The position numbers and the translations under genes are program-made. Of a DNA stretch of 34,974 bases, positions 1 through 8,939 are shown piece after piece. Under the pieces are notes generated by a model. The model saw nothing but the letters and a program-made list of their open reading frames with translations, had not been told where the DNA came from and ran no database searches. The stretch is from assembly GCA_030679975.1 (NCBI GenBank), contig JAUXSL010000124.1, positions 1 to 34,974 of the forward strand, read 5' to 3'. Origin of the DNA: Actinomycetota bacterium. GTDB taxonomy: Bacteria > Actinomycetota > Aquicultoria > CAJVYJ01 > JAUVQD01. Positions within the stretch are counted from its first letter, which is position 1. The number at the start of each line of letters is the position of its first letter.

Positions 1-92
1 TGGGGAACGACTATCTCAGCTTCAGCATAGACAAAAAGTGCATTTGGGTCGCTGAGCAGCACATTCGTGTCTATTACTACGATTGTTTTCAT
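1..92 (-). CDS. PhoH-family ATPase with N-terminal PIN domain (5' fragment)
   Basis: The ATG is at 92-90 on the minus strand and the gene runs off the left edge after about 30 codons. The peptide begins with a hydrophobic strand followed by DTNVLLSDP and a run ending EIVVP. This is the characteristic start of the PIN domain in long PhoH proteins (PhoH2/YlaK type), in which the first Asp binds metal and an ATPase/helicase-like PhoH domain follows. The ORF track omits it because of its length. It lies 68 bp downstream of the small membrane protein gene on the same strand and has its own promoter-like sequence. Only the N-terminus is visible, so a stand-alone PIN protein is possible, but the match to PhoH2 starts is close. 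Confidence 0.72.
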   Translation of the reverse strand, partial: MKTIVVIDTNVLLSDPNALFVYAEAEIVVP

Positions 93-113
93 GCTGTTTT
101 CAACTCACCGAGT

Positions 114-142
114 ATTATAAAGGTTTTACGATGATATGTAGA
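114..142 (-). promoter_or_regulatory. Promoter for the PhoH-like gene
   Basis: On the minus strand a perfect TATAAT (119-114) lies 17 bp downstream of TCTACA (142-137), a four-of-six match to the -35 consensus. It would start transcription near 107, about 15 nt before the ATG, with GGTGAG as a possible ribosome binding site. Confidence 0.5.
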
Positions 143-160
143 GGCGCGGCCCCAACGACG

Positions 161-535
161 CTACAGGCCGGCGTTTAACGGCAGGTCGACCTGGCCTCGT
201 GCGGAAAGATACGGCTTCAAGCTCTCTATCCGGTGCGCCACCCAGGTTGTCTTAGACGGAATCTCGATAGATACCCGCACAGCGGTTTGCGTTATTTGGA
301 ACCCGGTCAAAACAGCCCCGCTTTGCTCGGCTTTTATCTGAGCGGCCCTCAATGCCTGCTCCTGGGAATGGCTGAACAACTTGTAGTTGCGCAACGCTTC
401 TTCCGCCACGCGCTGAGTTTCGTCGCCTATGCGATAGTAGGTCATGATAACGCTGCCGCCGTCGTTGACCAGGGTGGCGGCGATCATGGCGGCGATGATT
501 ATTTTCACCCAAAAGCTAAAGAAGTCGGATCTCAT
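161..535 (-). CDS. Small membrane-anchored protein of unknown function
   Basis: This 124-aa protein has one hydrophobic N-terminal segment (about residues 8-24, VKIIIAAMIAATLV), a central predicted helix rich in Glu, Gln and Ala (about residues 38-72), and a C-terminal part with alternating hydrophobic residues. The topology resembles TadE-like or other signal-anchored envelope proteins, but no family motif is evident. Its ATG overlaps the stop of the upstream GH57-like gene (ATGA, 532-535), so the two are translationally coupled and probably act together at the cell envelope. Function is unknown; the reading frame is well supported by the overlap. Confidence 0.65.
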   Translation of the reverse strand: MRSDFFSFWVKIIIAAMIAATLVNDGGSVIMTYYRIGDETQRVAEEALRNYKLFSHSQEQALRAAQIKAEQSGAVLTGFQITQTAVRVSIEIPSKTTWVAHRIESLKPYLSARGQVDLPLNAGL

Positions 536-2505
536 GCGCGTCTCCCTCTTTTAAAGATCAACGTCGTGACCCCCATTATCGATAAAGTAGTTATGGCAAC
601 CACCAAGTATCTAAGCATATTACTAACTCTTACCTCGATATTTCGGCTGGCTATAGTTCGCGTACCGACAAGAACCGTCACCTTCAATTTTGACAAACCC
701 ACGAACCCGGCGGTGATATCGTAAGAAATCAGATTCTCCTTGGGCATCAACGTGACCTCTTCCTTTTTATCGTCGGAAAACACAAAGTTCTTACCGGCTA
801 AATGGACGCGGGCTTTTATCGGGTAGCCGGCGCGGTTGACTATGGCCACCGGAATCTTCCCATTCTTTGTTGAAAAGGTGATCTTCGATGGCGGGACCAA
901 TTCAAGCTTAGAAAATTCCGAGTCGATCGTGCGGTGAATGTTGTCGGCGTAGATTTTGCCCATCGGCGGGATCTGAGGATCGTTCCCGAGCCAATAATCG
1001 ATCGACTCGCTGACGTATAATTGATGCTCAAGCTGTCGTCGCAGCTCATTAGAGGAAGAGACCCCGGCAGTGAAATCGAGCAGGTCCCGGCGGCTGCGCT
1101 CCACACTATTCTTATAGGCCCGGCTCGCGCTCGCCGGCGCTTTACCGGTGGCAAGGTTAGCCGGTGATTTTGGTTGATCCATAAGCGATGCCAGGGTAAC
1201 GGTCTTAGCCCATGGAATCCGCGCCAGGGCTTGGTAAACCTGGCGAAGTAAGTCCGGGCTGGGTAGAGAGTGGGCTTCGTCGGGGGCGATAGTCACGACT
1301 TTATCGGCATCCCCAGCCAGCAGGCGTTGCGCCAGTAAAGCGGTCAATTCCTGGCCGGCTTTTTCCGGAGAAGCGATGTGGAGCCAACCCGTTATTTCAG
1401 GATCGCTTTGCAGAATCGTTAAATGGCGGCGGCCCAGCTTAAAATCGAGCGGCGGCAGTGGTTTCGCGACCGCGACGCCGGCATTGGGGGCGGTTGAGCG
1501 GGCCACCGCATATTTGACGTTGCTTTTGACGAGCCACGGCGCCGATCGCTTATCAAGCATAAGGCCGGGCAAGTACAGTCCGGGCAAGGGACTGTCAAGC
1601 GCTAATATTTTTTTGCTGGCGGTTCCGGCTGCCTGGAGCTGACCGAGGGCGTCACTTTCCCACCCCAGAGCCGCCAGGGTCGGCAGGGGAGATTGGCCGT
1701 AGGGCGATGTCAGTATCTCAGCCTGCCCGCCGGCGACGATTTTTTTCAGGGACTCCAGCCAATTCCCGGCGTCTTGCGCCGACTCGCCGTCACGCGCCAC
1801 TACTTTGGATGACCGGCCTTCATGCCAAGTGTACCCGGCGGCCATTGAGGATAGTTGCTCAAGCAAAACAGGGCTGACGGCTAAATTGGCTTTTACGGTC
1901 GGTAACTCGCCGAGAGCCGACAGTTGTTGGCTTAAAAGGCCTTGATTCTCGGGCCTATTCGCGACGAGACCGGCCAAGGCGTTGTCAAAAAAAGTCCCGT
2001 CCGGCAGTCGCCGCTCCGGTTGATGGAGATTCCAGACGACCGCGACCGGCATCTGCCGATCTTTCGGCCCGAGCACGACCAAATAAGACCGGTCGACGAC
2101 CGTTTCGCGGCCGGCCAGGGTAAGGCTTAGTTCCGCCGGATAGACGCCTTCGTTAAGCTTGAGCGTTTGGAGACTCCGGGATAGGCTGACGCTTGTAGTG
2201 CCCGGCAAGATGGTTGTGAACCAACTTTGATGGATTACAGGCGGGCCGGGGTTGCCAAAGGCTTTACTGAGAGCGGTCCCCGGTCCCGCGGCCGGGAAAA
2301 CAGAGAGAGTCAGGCGATTGTATCGAAGGTTCACCGCTGACGCGTTTGTTATGGTCGCCGTGGCCGTGAAGGTCTCGCTCGGGCCGTAGAAGTTCTTGTC
2401 AAAAACCAGCTTCACTGTCGGAATGGGCTGTGCCGGAGCCGGGGTGGGCTGGATAACTAAAGCAGCCAGAAGTATTACCAAAAGCATTCGCAAATAAGTG
2501 TTCAC
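532..2505 (-). CDS. Membrane-anchored GH57-like (glycoside hydrolase/deacetylase fold) envelope protein
   Basis: The 657-aa protein has a signal peptide (residues 1-25, ending APAQ), a beta-rich domain, then VVWNLHQP at about residues 155-163 followed by a long region containing NLAVSPVLLEQL. The His-Gln-Pro motif after a hydrophobic strand, plus the downstream sequence resembling the LTP(V/A)LLxQL region, are typical of the GH57 family and its relatives. A Ser/Lys-rich C-terminal beta domain is followed by one transmembrane segment and a basic tail (KRGRRA). This makes it an exported protein held at its C-terminus. The start is a GTG at 2505 preceded by GGAGG at 4-5 nt. It is first in an operon with the small membrane protein. 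Substrate and catalytic activity cannot be read from the sequence. Confidence 0.6.
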   Translation of the reverse strand: MNTYLRMLLVILLAALVIQPTPAPAQPIPTVKLVFDKNFYGPSETFTATATITNASAVNLRYNRLTLSVFPAAGPGTALSKAFGNPGPPVIHQSWFTTILPGTTSVSLSRSLQTLKLNEGVYPAELSLTLAGRETVVDRSYLVVLGPKDRQMPVAVVWNLHQPERRLPDGTFFDNALAGLVANRPENQGLLSQQLSALGELPTVKANLAVSPVLLEQLSSMAAGYTWHEGRSSKVVARDGESAQDAGNWLESLKKIVAGGQAEILTSPYGQSPLPTLAALGWESDALGQLQAAGTASKKILALDSPLPGLYLPGLMLDKRSAPWLVKSNVKYAVARSTAPNAGVAVAKPLPPLDFKLGRRHLTILQSDPEITGWLHIASPEKAGQELTALLAQRLLAGDADKVVTIAPDEAHSLPSPDLLRQVYQALARIPWAKTVTLASLMDQPKSPANLATGKAPASASRAYKNSVERSRRDLLDFTAGVSSSNELRRQLEHQLYVSESIDYWLGNDPQIPPMGKIYADNIHRTIDSEFSKLELVPPSKITFSTKNGKIPVAIVNRAGYPIKARVHLAGKNFVFSDDKKEEVTLMPKENLISYDITAGFVGLSKLKVTVLVGTRTIASRNIEVRVSNMLRYLVVAITTLSIMGVTTLIFKRGRRA

Positions 2506-2534
2506 ATTGCCTCCGAGCAGAACAACTGGTCTCT

Positions 2535-2562
2535 ATTATAGGATAACCGCCGGTCAGTACAA
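2535..2562 (-). promoter_or_regulatory. Promoter for the GH57-like operon
   Basis: On the minus strand, TTGTAC (2562-2557) is separated by 16 bp from a perfect TATAAT (2540-2535), about 30 bp upstream of the GTG start at 2505. It is divergent from the lon promoter in the same 182-bp intergenic region. Confidence 0.6.
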
Positions 2563-2650
2563 CTTTTCAAAAGGCGCTCCCCGCTGTAGGTCGAATCATC
2601 CCGACCGGCGATGGATGTGCGTTTAGGCTAGCGCTTTTTTGTTTTTTATT

Positions 2651-2656
2651 TATAAT
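2651..2656 (+). promoter_or_regulatory. -10 element of the lon promoter
   Basis: A perfect TATAAT lies 32 bp before the lon start codon and is followed by AAGGAG, a good ribosome binding site 8 nt before the GTG. No convincing -35 box and no HspR (HAIR) or CIRCE operator is visible nearby, so heat-shock control is not evident. Confidence 0.5.
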
Positions 2657-2687
2657 TGGATGGAATCTTTAAGCAAGGAGAACTTCA

Positions 2688-5045
2688 GTGGCGGATATCA
2701 GCGGTAAGGAAGTGGTCAGTGTCCCGGACATCTTACCCTTAATCCCATTAAGGGATCTAATCATATTCCCCAATCTCGTCGTGCCGCTTTTTGTCGGCCG
2801 CGACCGCTCGATCAAGGCGCTCGAGGACGCGATGCGCACAGACCACATAGTGGCTCTCGTAGCCCAAAAAGAAGCGGAGACACAGGACCCGGCATCGAAA
2901 GATCTCTATGAAATCGGGTCGGCCGCGACGGTAATGCAGGAGCTGAAATTGCCCGACGGGACGGCAAAAGCCCTTGTCGAGGGGATCGTTCGGATAAAGA
3001 TAGAGGAATTCGTCCAGATCGACCCATTCTTTAAAGTACGGGTATCCGTGGTCGAAGAGCCGATCAAAAAAACCATTGAAACAGAGGCCCTGATGCGCAA
3101 CCTGGTGGCGCAGTTCGAGCAAACGGCGAGGCTTGGCAAGCCGATTCCGCAAGAAGTCCTCTTAGCGTCGATGAATATCGAGGAACCCGGCCGCTTGGCC
3201 GACTTTATCGCTTTTCATTTGAATCTGCGCACGGACGAAAAACAACGGATACTGGAAGCTGTCAGCGCGGACTCGCGCCTTGAATTGGTCGGATCTTATC
3301 TTGGAAAAGAGCTTGAAATCCTGGAGATAGGCAGCCGCATCCAGTCACGCGTTAAAGAGCAGATGACCAAGACCCAGCGTGAGTACTTTTTGCGCGAGCA
3401 GATGAAAGCTATCCAAAAAGAGTTGGGGGTTATGGATGAGCAGCAGGCGGAAGTCGAGGAGCTGCGGACCAAAATAAAAGAAGCCGAAATGCCGGAAGAA
3501 GTAGAGGAAAAGGCCTTAAAAGAACTTGGCCGCCTCGAAAAAATGCCGGCGGCGGCGGCTGAAACGGCGGTTATCAGGACTTATCTGGACTGGTTGATCG
3601 GGGTGCCGTGGAAAAAAGAGACTGAAGAGAAACTCAACATCAAGGAAGCGCAACAGATATTGGACGAAGATCATTACGGTCTGGAAAAGGTAAAAGAAAG
3701 AGTCCTTGAATATTTAGCTGTTCATACTCTGACTGGAAAGATGCGCGGGCCGATCCTTTGTTTTGTGGGGCCGCCCGGCACGGGCAAGACATCGATAGGC
3801 AAGTCGATCGCCAGGTCTTTGAACCGCAAATTCATCCGCGTCTCACTTGGGGGCATCAGGGACGAAGCCGAGATACGGGGTCACCGGCGCACGTATGTCG
3901 GCGCCCTGCCGGGCCGCATCGTCCAGTCGATAGTGCGGGTGGATGCTCGCAACCCTGTCTTCATGATGGATGAGGTGGACAAGGTCGGCATGGATTTCCG
4001 GGGAGATCCGACCTCGGCTTTGCTTGAGGTCCTCGATCCTGAACAGAACAATGCTTTTAGCGACCACTATCTTGAAGTGCCGCTCGATCTTTCCGATGTT
4101 ATGTTTATCACAACGGCCAATCTGCTCGATCCTATCCCGCCGGCGTTGAAAGACAGAATGGAAGTGATCCACTTTGCCGGCTACACGGAAGAAGAGAAAA
4201 TAAAGATAGCTCAGCAATACCTGGTGCCCAAGCAAACAAAAGCGCACGGCTTGAAAGAAAGGCATCTGGTTATCTCGCCGGACGGCCTGCAAAAGATCAT
4301 TCGCGAGCACACGCGTGAAGCAGGGGTGCGAGGTCTTGAACGCAAGATAGCCGCTATCTGCCGGCAGGTGGCCCGGCGTATAGTCGAGGGCAAGACCAAG
4401 AGCGTAAAAGCCACCGCCAATAACATCCATCGGTTTTTGGGGCCGACCCAATTCCGTTATGGGATGGCTGAAGAAGAAGACCAAGTCGGTGTCGCCACCG
4501 GCTTGGCCTGGACCGAAGTCGGCGGCGATGTCATGTCGGTCGAGGCTACGGTTTTAACCGGCAAAGGCGATCTCTTACTGACGGGCCGGCTTGGCGACGT
4601 AATGAAAGAATCCGCTCAGGCAGGGGTAAGCTATATCCGCTCCCGCGCCGAGCAACTGGGGATACCTGACGATTTTAATAAGCACTTCGATATCCACATA
4701 CACGTGCCTGGAGGGGCCATACCCAAGGACGGCCCCTCAGCCGGTATCACCATGGCTATCGCGTTGATCTCGGCGCTGACCAAGCAACCGGTGCATCGCG
4801 CTGTCGCGATGACCGGAGAAATAACTTTGCGCGGTCGGGTTCTGGCGATAGGCGGTCTTAAAGAAAAAGTTTTAGCGGCCCATCGCGCCGGAATAAAGGA
4901 AGTCATTATGCCCAGGGACAATGAGAAAGACCTTGAGCTTGTGGCGAAAAACGTTAGAAGCGAACTTAAATTCGTTTTCGTCGACCATATGGATGAAGTG
5001 GTGGCCGCGGCGCTCAAGCCGCCGCGGCGCTTGAAGAAGAAGTAA
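2688..5045 (+). CDS. lon: ATP-dependent protease Lon (La)
   Basis: This full-length 785-aa LonA has an N-terminal substrate-binding LON domain (about 10-205), a coiled-coil region, an AAA+ module with Walker A GPPGTGKT (about 361-368) and Walker B FMMDEVD (about 425-431), and a C-terminal protease domain. The catalytic Ser lies in DGPSAG (S684) and the catalytic Lys in LKEKVLAA (K727), giving the family's Ser-Lys spacing of 43. It degrades misfolded and regulatory proteins in the cytosol as a hexamer. The GTG start is chosen because AAGGAG precedes it by 8 nt. It is transcribed divergently from the GH57-like operon and followed 47 bp later by a ferredoxin gene. Confidence 0.97.
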   Translation: MADISGKEVVSVPDILPLIPLRDLIIFPNLVVPLFVGRDRSIKALEDAMRTDHIVALVAQKEAETQDPASKDLYEIGSAATVMQELKLPDGTAKALVEGIVRIKIEEFVQIDPFFKVRVSVVEEPIKKTIETEALMRNLVAQFEQTARLGKPIPQEVLLASMNIEEPGRLADFIAFHLNLRTDEKQRILEAVSADSRLELVGSYLGKELEILEIGSRIQSRVKEQMTKTQREYFLREQMKAIQKELGVMDEQQAEVEELRTKIKEAEMPEEVEEKALKELGRLEKMPAAAAETAVIRTYLDWLIGVPWKKETEEKLNIKEAQQILDEDHYGLEKVKERVLEYLAVHTLTGKMRGPILCFVGPPGTGKTSIGKSIARSLNRKFIRVSLGGIRDEAEIRGHRRTYVGALPGRIVQSIVRVDARNPVFMMDEVDKVGMDFRGDPTSALLEVLDPEQNNAFSDHYLEVPLDLSDVMFITTANLLDPIPPALKDRMEVIHFAGYTEEEKIKIAQQYLVPKQTKAHGLKERHLVISPDGLQKIIREHTREAGVRGLERKIAAICRQVARRIVEGKTKSVKATANNIHRFLGPTQFRYGMAEEEDQVGVATGLAWTEVGGDVMSVEATVLTGKGDLLLTGRLGDVMKESAQAGVSYIRSRAEQLGIPDDFNKHFDIHIHVPGGAIPKDGPSAGITMAIALISALTKQPVHRAVAMTGEITLRGRVLAIGGLKEKVLAAHRAGIKEVIMPRDNEKDLELVAKNVRSELKFVFVDHMDEVVAAALKPPRRLKKK

Positions 5046-5092
5046 AAAGCCTTCGTTTTCCCCGACTAAGACATTGGGTAATTATCTCTACT

Positions 5093-5311
5093 ATGAAGCC
5101 CGTGATCGATCAAGACCTATGCCTAGGTGACGGTATCTGCGAGGATATCTGTCCCGAAGTGTTCGAACTTCGGGAAGACGGTCTGGCGCATGTTATTGAT
5201 GCCCGGCCCGGTGAAGGTCTGTGGGTCAGAGTTGAAAAGGCGTCGGTCGAATGCCCGACCGACGCCATTTATTTAGAGGAGTACGGCCCCGAGGAAGAGG
5301 CCGCTGCTTGA
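5093..5311 (+). CDS. Single-cluster ferredoxin (paralogue 1)
   Basis: This is a 72-aa acidic electron carrier. It has CLGDGIC followed by ICPEVFEL near the N-terminus and ECPTDAI near the C-terminus, the pattern of monocluster ferredoxins (ferredoxin_1/Fer4_15 type). The usual second Cys of the CxxCxxC motif is replaced by Asp (CxxDxxC), as seen in ferredoxins binding a [4Fe-4S] or [3Fe-4S] cluster. It is a close paralogue of the ferredoxin encoded convergently at 5495-5686, with a longer Glu/Ala tail. There is no ribosome binding site before the ATG, but TAATTA lies 8 nt upstream, so the mRNA may be leaderless. Its electron-transfer partner is not apparent from the neighbours. Confidence 0.9.
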   Translation: MKPVIDQDLCLGDGICEDICPEVFELREDGLAHVIDARPGEGLWVRVEKASVECPTDAIYLEEYGPEEEAAA

Positions 5312-5315
5312 GATA

Positions 5316-5477
5316 CGCGGCCGAAAACTCCGTCTGCGGCGTTTTCCTCGCCCTCGGTTCGGTCACGTAATCACACATACGCTCCCTCGCCTCGGACTTG
5401 CACCCCACAAGACCAAGTCCGTCTTGCGGGGACCCCGCGTTCGTCAGCCTTGCATCCGGGGCTTTGGGCCGCGTTTC
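5316..5477. repeat. Dispersed intergenic repeat with inverted ends, copy A
   Basis: The segment between the two ferredoxin genes starts with CGCGGCCGAAA and ends with a near-complementary GGGCCGCGTTT. Its inner part shares many short blocks in the same order with copy B at 31142-31263 (for example GTCACGTA, TACGCTCC and GCCTTGCATC). Copy A contains an extra internal hairpin of about 40 bp (arms CAAGAC/GTCTTG) that copy B lacks. It lies between convergent genes and could also act as a bidirectional terminator. Confidence 0.7.
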
Positions 5478-5494
5478 TCATTCACTTACCTGTC

Positions 5495-5686
5495 TTATTC
5501 CTCGACGGTTATCGCTGAAGTCGGGCATTCCTCGACGGCTTCTTCTACTTTATCAAAGAGGCTGTCGTCAGGGTCTTCTTCGATGACATATGCCAGGCCG
5601 TCGTCTCTTAATTCAAAGACTTCAGGGCAAATCTCCTCGCAGATGCCATCCCCTATGCATTCATCGTGATTGATTTTTGGCTTCAT
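5495..5686 (-). CDS. Single-cluster ferredoxin (paralogue 2)
   Basis: This 63-aa protein begins MKPKINHDECIGDGIC and continues EEICPEVFELRDDGLAYVIEE, with a second cluster motif EECPTSAI. It matches the ferredoxin encoded at 5093-5311 almost position for position, including the CxxDxxC replacement. The gene faces its paralogue across a 183-bp repeat-containing gap. The two probably arose by duplication, with one copy inverted, or by separate acquisition. Cluster type and redox partner cannot be determined from the sequence. The coding call is secure because both cluster motifs and the full length are conserved. Confidence 0.9.
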   Translation of the reverse strand: MKPKINHDECIGDGICEEICPEVFELRDDGLAYVIEEDPDDSLFDKVEEAVEECPTSAITVEE

Positions 5687-5890
5687 ATTTGTACTTCCCT
5701 CCCGAATCCGCGGCGCCTTCTACTTAAGTCTTGGGCACTGATTTCCGCATTATATGGTAATGTTTTAAAAAAAACCAGAAGTAATTCCGGGAATCTTCTC
5801 GGCAAGAAGCAAAAGAGTTAAACTTAAGATAAGCTGAGACTCCTATTGTCCGGCAGGTATGGTGGGAGCGGACTAAAAAAAGGGGGGCAG

Positions 5891-6301
5891 ATGAACGAAG
5901 AGTCTAATGTTTCCAGCCACATCTATGGCGGCCTGGCCACGATCATGAGATTACTGGTCGTTGCTTCAATCGCCGTGGGGATTTTGCTTCTGGCGCGAAT
6001 TATCTTGCTCTTCTTCGAGTCGCTTAAAACCGTCCCCGGGTACGAACAAGTAGTGGCGATAACCGGTTCTTTCATCGGGCCGCTCAAGAGCGTTGCTCCG
6101 GTCAAAACGCCATACGAAGGCATTTTCGACATTGCCGCTACCGGCGCTCTTCTCGTCGCGTTGGTGCTGGAATTTGTTTTTCAGAGCGTCCAGAACTATC
6201 TGGAGAAGCAATCCGTTCGGGCTGGTACCGCTCGCCCCGCAGGCACATCGACCGCCGCGTCCGGCATGCCTAAGATCGAAGATGACTTAGTGAAGAAATA
6301 G
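5891..6301 (+). CDS. YggT-like small integral membrane protein
   Basis: The start at ATG 5891 (MNEESNVSS) is preferred over the ORF-track start because a G-rich stretch (GGGGGG) lies 5-8 nt upstream. The protein is about 136 aa. It has two hydrophobic segments (about residues 18-42 and 80-105) separated by a loop with ITGSFIGPLKSVAPV, resembling the YggT-family region in which a Pro-rich PxxPxRxxxP stretch sits between two helices. A polar Ala/Thr/Ser-rich tail follows. It lies 11 bp upstream of the aminotransferase gene and is probably cotranscribed. The YggT assignment is tentative. Confidence 0.55.
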   Translation: MNEESNVSSHIYGGLATIMRLLVVASIAVGILLLARIILLFFESLKTVPGYEQVVAITGSFIGPLKSVAPVKTPYEGIFDIAATGALLVALVLEFVFQSVQNYLEKQSVRAGTARPAGTSTAASGMPKIEDDLVKK

Positions 6302-6311
6302 GAAAGTTTCT

Positions 6312-7589
6312 ATGCCTAAGTATCAATTTGATAAGTGGACAGACCTATACGCAAATCGAACCGGCAGGCTGAAGTCCTCAGCCATCCGTGATCTCCTGAG
6401 CGTCACCCAGCGCAGCGATATAATATCGCTGGCAGGCGGCACGCCCTACACCCGCGACTTTAAGCTTGAGAAGATAGTTTCGGCCACGACCGCCTGTATG
6501 TTGAACCAAGGTAATGACGCTCTGCAATACGGCGGTTCCGAGGGGCATGTCGGGCTCAAGAAACATATAGTGAAGATGATGAGCGCCGACGGCATCAATG
6601 TGGACACGGAGGATTTCATCGTTACGGGCGGCTCGCAGCAAGCTCTCGACTTGATAGGAAAAATATTTATCGACCCCGGCGACGTAATTCTGGTTGAGGC
6701 GCCCAGCTATCTCGGAGCCCTGGATGCCTTTACCTGTTACGAACCGAAGGTGGTCAGTATCCCGCTTGATGAGGACGGCGTGCGCGTCGATGAACTTGAA
6801 GCCCGATTGCGGGAGCTGGCCGCGGCCGGTATCAAGCCAAAGTTTATGTATCTTGTTCCTAATTTCCATAACCCGGCCGGCGTTACTCTCAGCGCCGAGC
6901 GACGCCGCCGGCTTATCGAGCTCTCGCGTGAGTTCGGGCTTCTGTTGGTGGAAGACAACCCGTATGGGCGTCTGCGCTTTGAGGGGGAGGACATCCCGTC
7001 GTTGCGGGCCCTGGATGAACATGTGATCTATTTAAGCACTTTTTCCAAGATATTTTCTCCGGGCATCAGGTTGGGCTGGATAATGGCGCCTCACCCGATA
7101 TTGGAGAAGATAATCTTCGCCAAGCAATCAGCCGATCTGTGCTCGAGTTCTTTTACGCAGCGGGTCGTTGAGGAGTTTCTCAACGAAAATGAGCTCGACC
7201 CTTACTTGAACCAGTTGGTTAAGACATATAGAAGCCGCCGCGACGCGATGTTGGCGGCGCTGGACGAGTTCTTTCCTCCGGAGGCCACATGGAGCCGGCC
7301 CCGGGGGGGCTTTTTTGTCTGGGCTCGGTTGCCGGAATTTATTGACACCACTGAAATGCTGGCTGAAGCGATAGGCCAAAAGGTCGCTTACGTACCGGGC
7401 CGGGCGTTCTTTGCCGACGGCAGCGGGGCGAATTTTATGCGGCTGGCATTCTGCTACCCGAGTGAAGAAGATATTCACGAAGGCATTAAGCGGCTTGCGG
7501 GCGTTGTAAAAGACCAGATTTCTCTTTACCATTCAGTCGCCGGCCTCTTGCGTGCGCCGGCACAGACAGAAGAAAAGGCGGGTAATTGA
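6312..7589 (+). CDS. PLP-dependent aminotransferase class I/II (LysN/MocR catalytic-domain type)
   Basis: This 425-aa fold-type I aminotransferase starts with a segment typical of the 2-aminoadipate/aromatic aminotransferase group (SAIRDLLSVTQ, then SLAGGTP). It contains VTGGSQQALDL (cofactor phosphate region), PNFHNPAGVTLS, a VEDNPYGRLRF segment with the pyridine-binding Asp-like position, and STFSKIFSPGIRLGW, which carries the Schiff-base Lys. There is no HTH domain, so it is the enzyme form rather than a MocR regulator. The ATG has AGGAAAG 7 nt upstream. It lies 1 bp before ddl. The amino acid substrate cannot be decided; aminoadipate, branched-chain or aromatic substrates are all possible. 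Confidence 0.88.
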   Translation: MPKYQFDKWTDLYANRTGRLKSSAIRDLLSVTQRSDIISLAGGTPYTRDFKLEKIVSATTACMLNQGNDALQYGGSEGHVGLKKHIVKMMSADGINVDTEDFIVTGGSQQALDLIGKIFIDPGDVILVEAPSYLGALDAFTCYEPKVVSIPLDEDGVRVDELEARLRELAAAGIKPKFMYLVPNFHNPAGVTLSAERRRRLIELSREFGLLLVEDNPYGRLRFEGEDIPSLRALDEHVIYLSTFSKIFSPGIRLGWIMAPHPILEKIIFAKQSADLCSSSFTQRVVEEFLNENELDPYLNQLVKTYRSRRDAMLAALDEFFPPEATWSRPRGGFFVWARLPEFIDTTEMLAEAIGQKVAYVPGRAFFADGSGANFMRLAFCYPSEEDIHEGIKRLAGVVKDQISLYHSVAGLLRAPAQTEEKAGN

Positions 7590-7590
7590 C

Positions 7591-8532
7591 ATGGCGGCTA
7601 AAATTGCGGTCCTCATGGGTGGGCGTTCGCTGGAGCGCGAGGTTTCCCTGAAAAGCGGCCATCGCGTCTGCGAGGCCCTGGCGGCAAAAGGTTATGATTT
7701 TATCTCTTTTGATGTCGACGAGCAGTTGGTCGACAATCTCATGGTCGCCGCACCTGATGTCGTCTATATCGCGCTGCACGGCAAATATGGTGAAGACGGC
7801 ACGGTACAAGGGTTGTTGGAACTCTTGGGCCTACCCTATACCGGTCCCGGCGTCTATGCCAATATTGCCAGTTTCGATAAAGTCCTGGCCAAAGAGATAT
7901 TTGTCCGCCATGATATCCCCACCCCGCCCTGGTTGACCTTAAGCGCCGACTCTTTTAAAGAGATGGGGGCGGCCGGCGCTCTGGACAAAGCAGTCGATCT
8001 TCTGGGCCTGCCGATCGTGGTCAAACCCGCCGGGCAGGGTTCGGCGCTGGGCATCAAAATTGTCCACAAACGAGAAGACCTACCAAAAGCTTTGATCGGA
8101 GCTTTGAGTTACGACACCAAGGTCGTTCTGGAAAAGCACATCAAGGGAACGGAATTGGCCGTTAGTATACTGGGCAACGATCCACCGCGGGCATTGCCGA
8201 TCGTCGAGATAGTCACGACCAGAGAATTTTTTGATTTTGAATCGATGTATCGCATGGGAGCGACCGAATACTTCGTGCCGGCCCGGCTTGAGCCACAGAC
8301 GGCCGCGGCTGTACAGCAGATATCGGTTGACGTGCATACATCGCTTGGTTGCCGGGATGTCTCGCGCGTGGATATTATCTTGTCCGAGGGTGTGCCATAC
8401 GTTTTGGAGCTAAATACGAGTCCCGGAATGACGGAAACCAGCCTCTTGCCGATGGCGGCCGCCGAAGCTGATATCCAGTTTGTCGATTTGGTCGACCAAC
8501 TGGTGCTGATGGCGTTGGCCCGGAAGAAATAA
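7591..8532 (+). CDS. ddl: D-alanine--D-alanine ligase
   Basis: The true start is ATG 7591 (MAAKIAVLMGGRSLEREVSLKSG), not the upstream ORF-track start, because the typical Ddl N-terminus GGxSxEREVSLxSG begins there. The product is 313 aa, slightly short but within the family. It has an ATP-grasp fold with HGKYGEDG, VVKPAGQGSALGI (nucleotide-binding loop) and LELNTSPGMTETSL (Mg-binding and active-site loop). It joins two D-Ala molecules for peptidoglycan precursor synthesis in the cytosol. It directly follows the aminotransferase gene with 1 bp between them, so the two are cotranscribed. Confidence 0.93.
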   Translation: MAAKIAVLMGGRSLEREVSLKSGHRVCEALAAKGYDFISFDVDEQLVDNLMVAAPDVVYIALHGKYGEDGTVQGLLELLGLPYTGPGVYANIASFDKVLAKEIFVRHDIPTPPWLTLSADSFKEMGAAGALDKAVDLLGLPIVVKPAGQGSALGIKIVHKREDLPKALIGALSYDTKVVLEKHIKGTELAVSILGNDPPRALPIVEIVTTREFFDFESMYRMGATEYFVPARLEPQTAAAVQQISVDVHTSLGCRDVSRVDIILSEGVPYVLELNTSPGMTETSLLPMAAAEADIQFVDLVDQLVLMALARKK

Positions 8533-8546
8533 CCACGGACGCTGGT

Positions 8547-8556
8547 TGTGTATAAT
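8547..8556 (+). promoter_or_regulatory. Extended -10 promoter upstream of the YtxH gene
   Basis: TGTGTATAAT includes a perfect TATAAT (8551-8556) about 20 bp before the start. The same ten-base string occurs before the DUF4446 gene (26741-26750). No good -35 hexamer is seen in either case. Confidence 0.5.
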
Positions 8557-8576
8557 GTTATCAGGAGGTGATGTCA

Positions 8577-8939
8577 GTGAGCGGAAGATTGTCTAGTTTT
8601 GTCTGGGGCGGATTGATAGGTCTGGCTGTAGGTGTTTTGTATGCGCCGAAGTCCGGCAAAGAAACCCGCGATGAGTTAAAAAAACGGGCCGATGAGTACT
8701 TGGAGCAAGGCTTGGAAGAATATGAGGTCCAGAAGGATAGAGTGCTTGAGGCTGTGGAGATGGGGCGCCGGAGCGCGATAGACACAAGCGAAGATCTTAA
8801 GAGCAAGATCCAGGAAACCCGGGATAAGCTAAAAGCCCAGGTGGACGCGGCGACTGAAGCGGCCAAAGAGAAGATAAACGTGGCTGCCGGCAAAGTCAGG
8901 GATGTAACTGAAACACCGGCGCCCGAAGCGCCTGAATAA
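8577..8939 (+). CDS. YtxH-domain protein
   Basis: A GTG at 8577 is chosen because a perfect AGGAGG (8563-8568) ends 8 nt before it; the ORF-track start overlaps that ribosome binding site. The roughly 120-aa protein has a short hydrophobic N-terminal helix (SFVWGGLIGLAVGVLYAPKSG) with the small-residue/YAPxSG pattern of YtxH (gas vesicle GvpP-like) proteins. A long charged helix full of Lys/Glu repeats follows, likely a coiled coil. YtxH proteins are often stress-related, but no function is established. TGTGTATAAT (8547-8556) is an extended -10 promoter just upstream. Its stop overlaps the next start by one base (TAATG). Confidence 0.8.
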   Translation: MSGRLSSFVWGGLIGLAVGVLYAPKSGKETRDELKKRADEYLEQGLEEYEVQKDRVLEAVEMGRRSAIDTSEDLKSKIQETRDKLKAQVDAATEAAKEKINVAAGKVRDVTETPAPEAPE

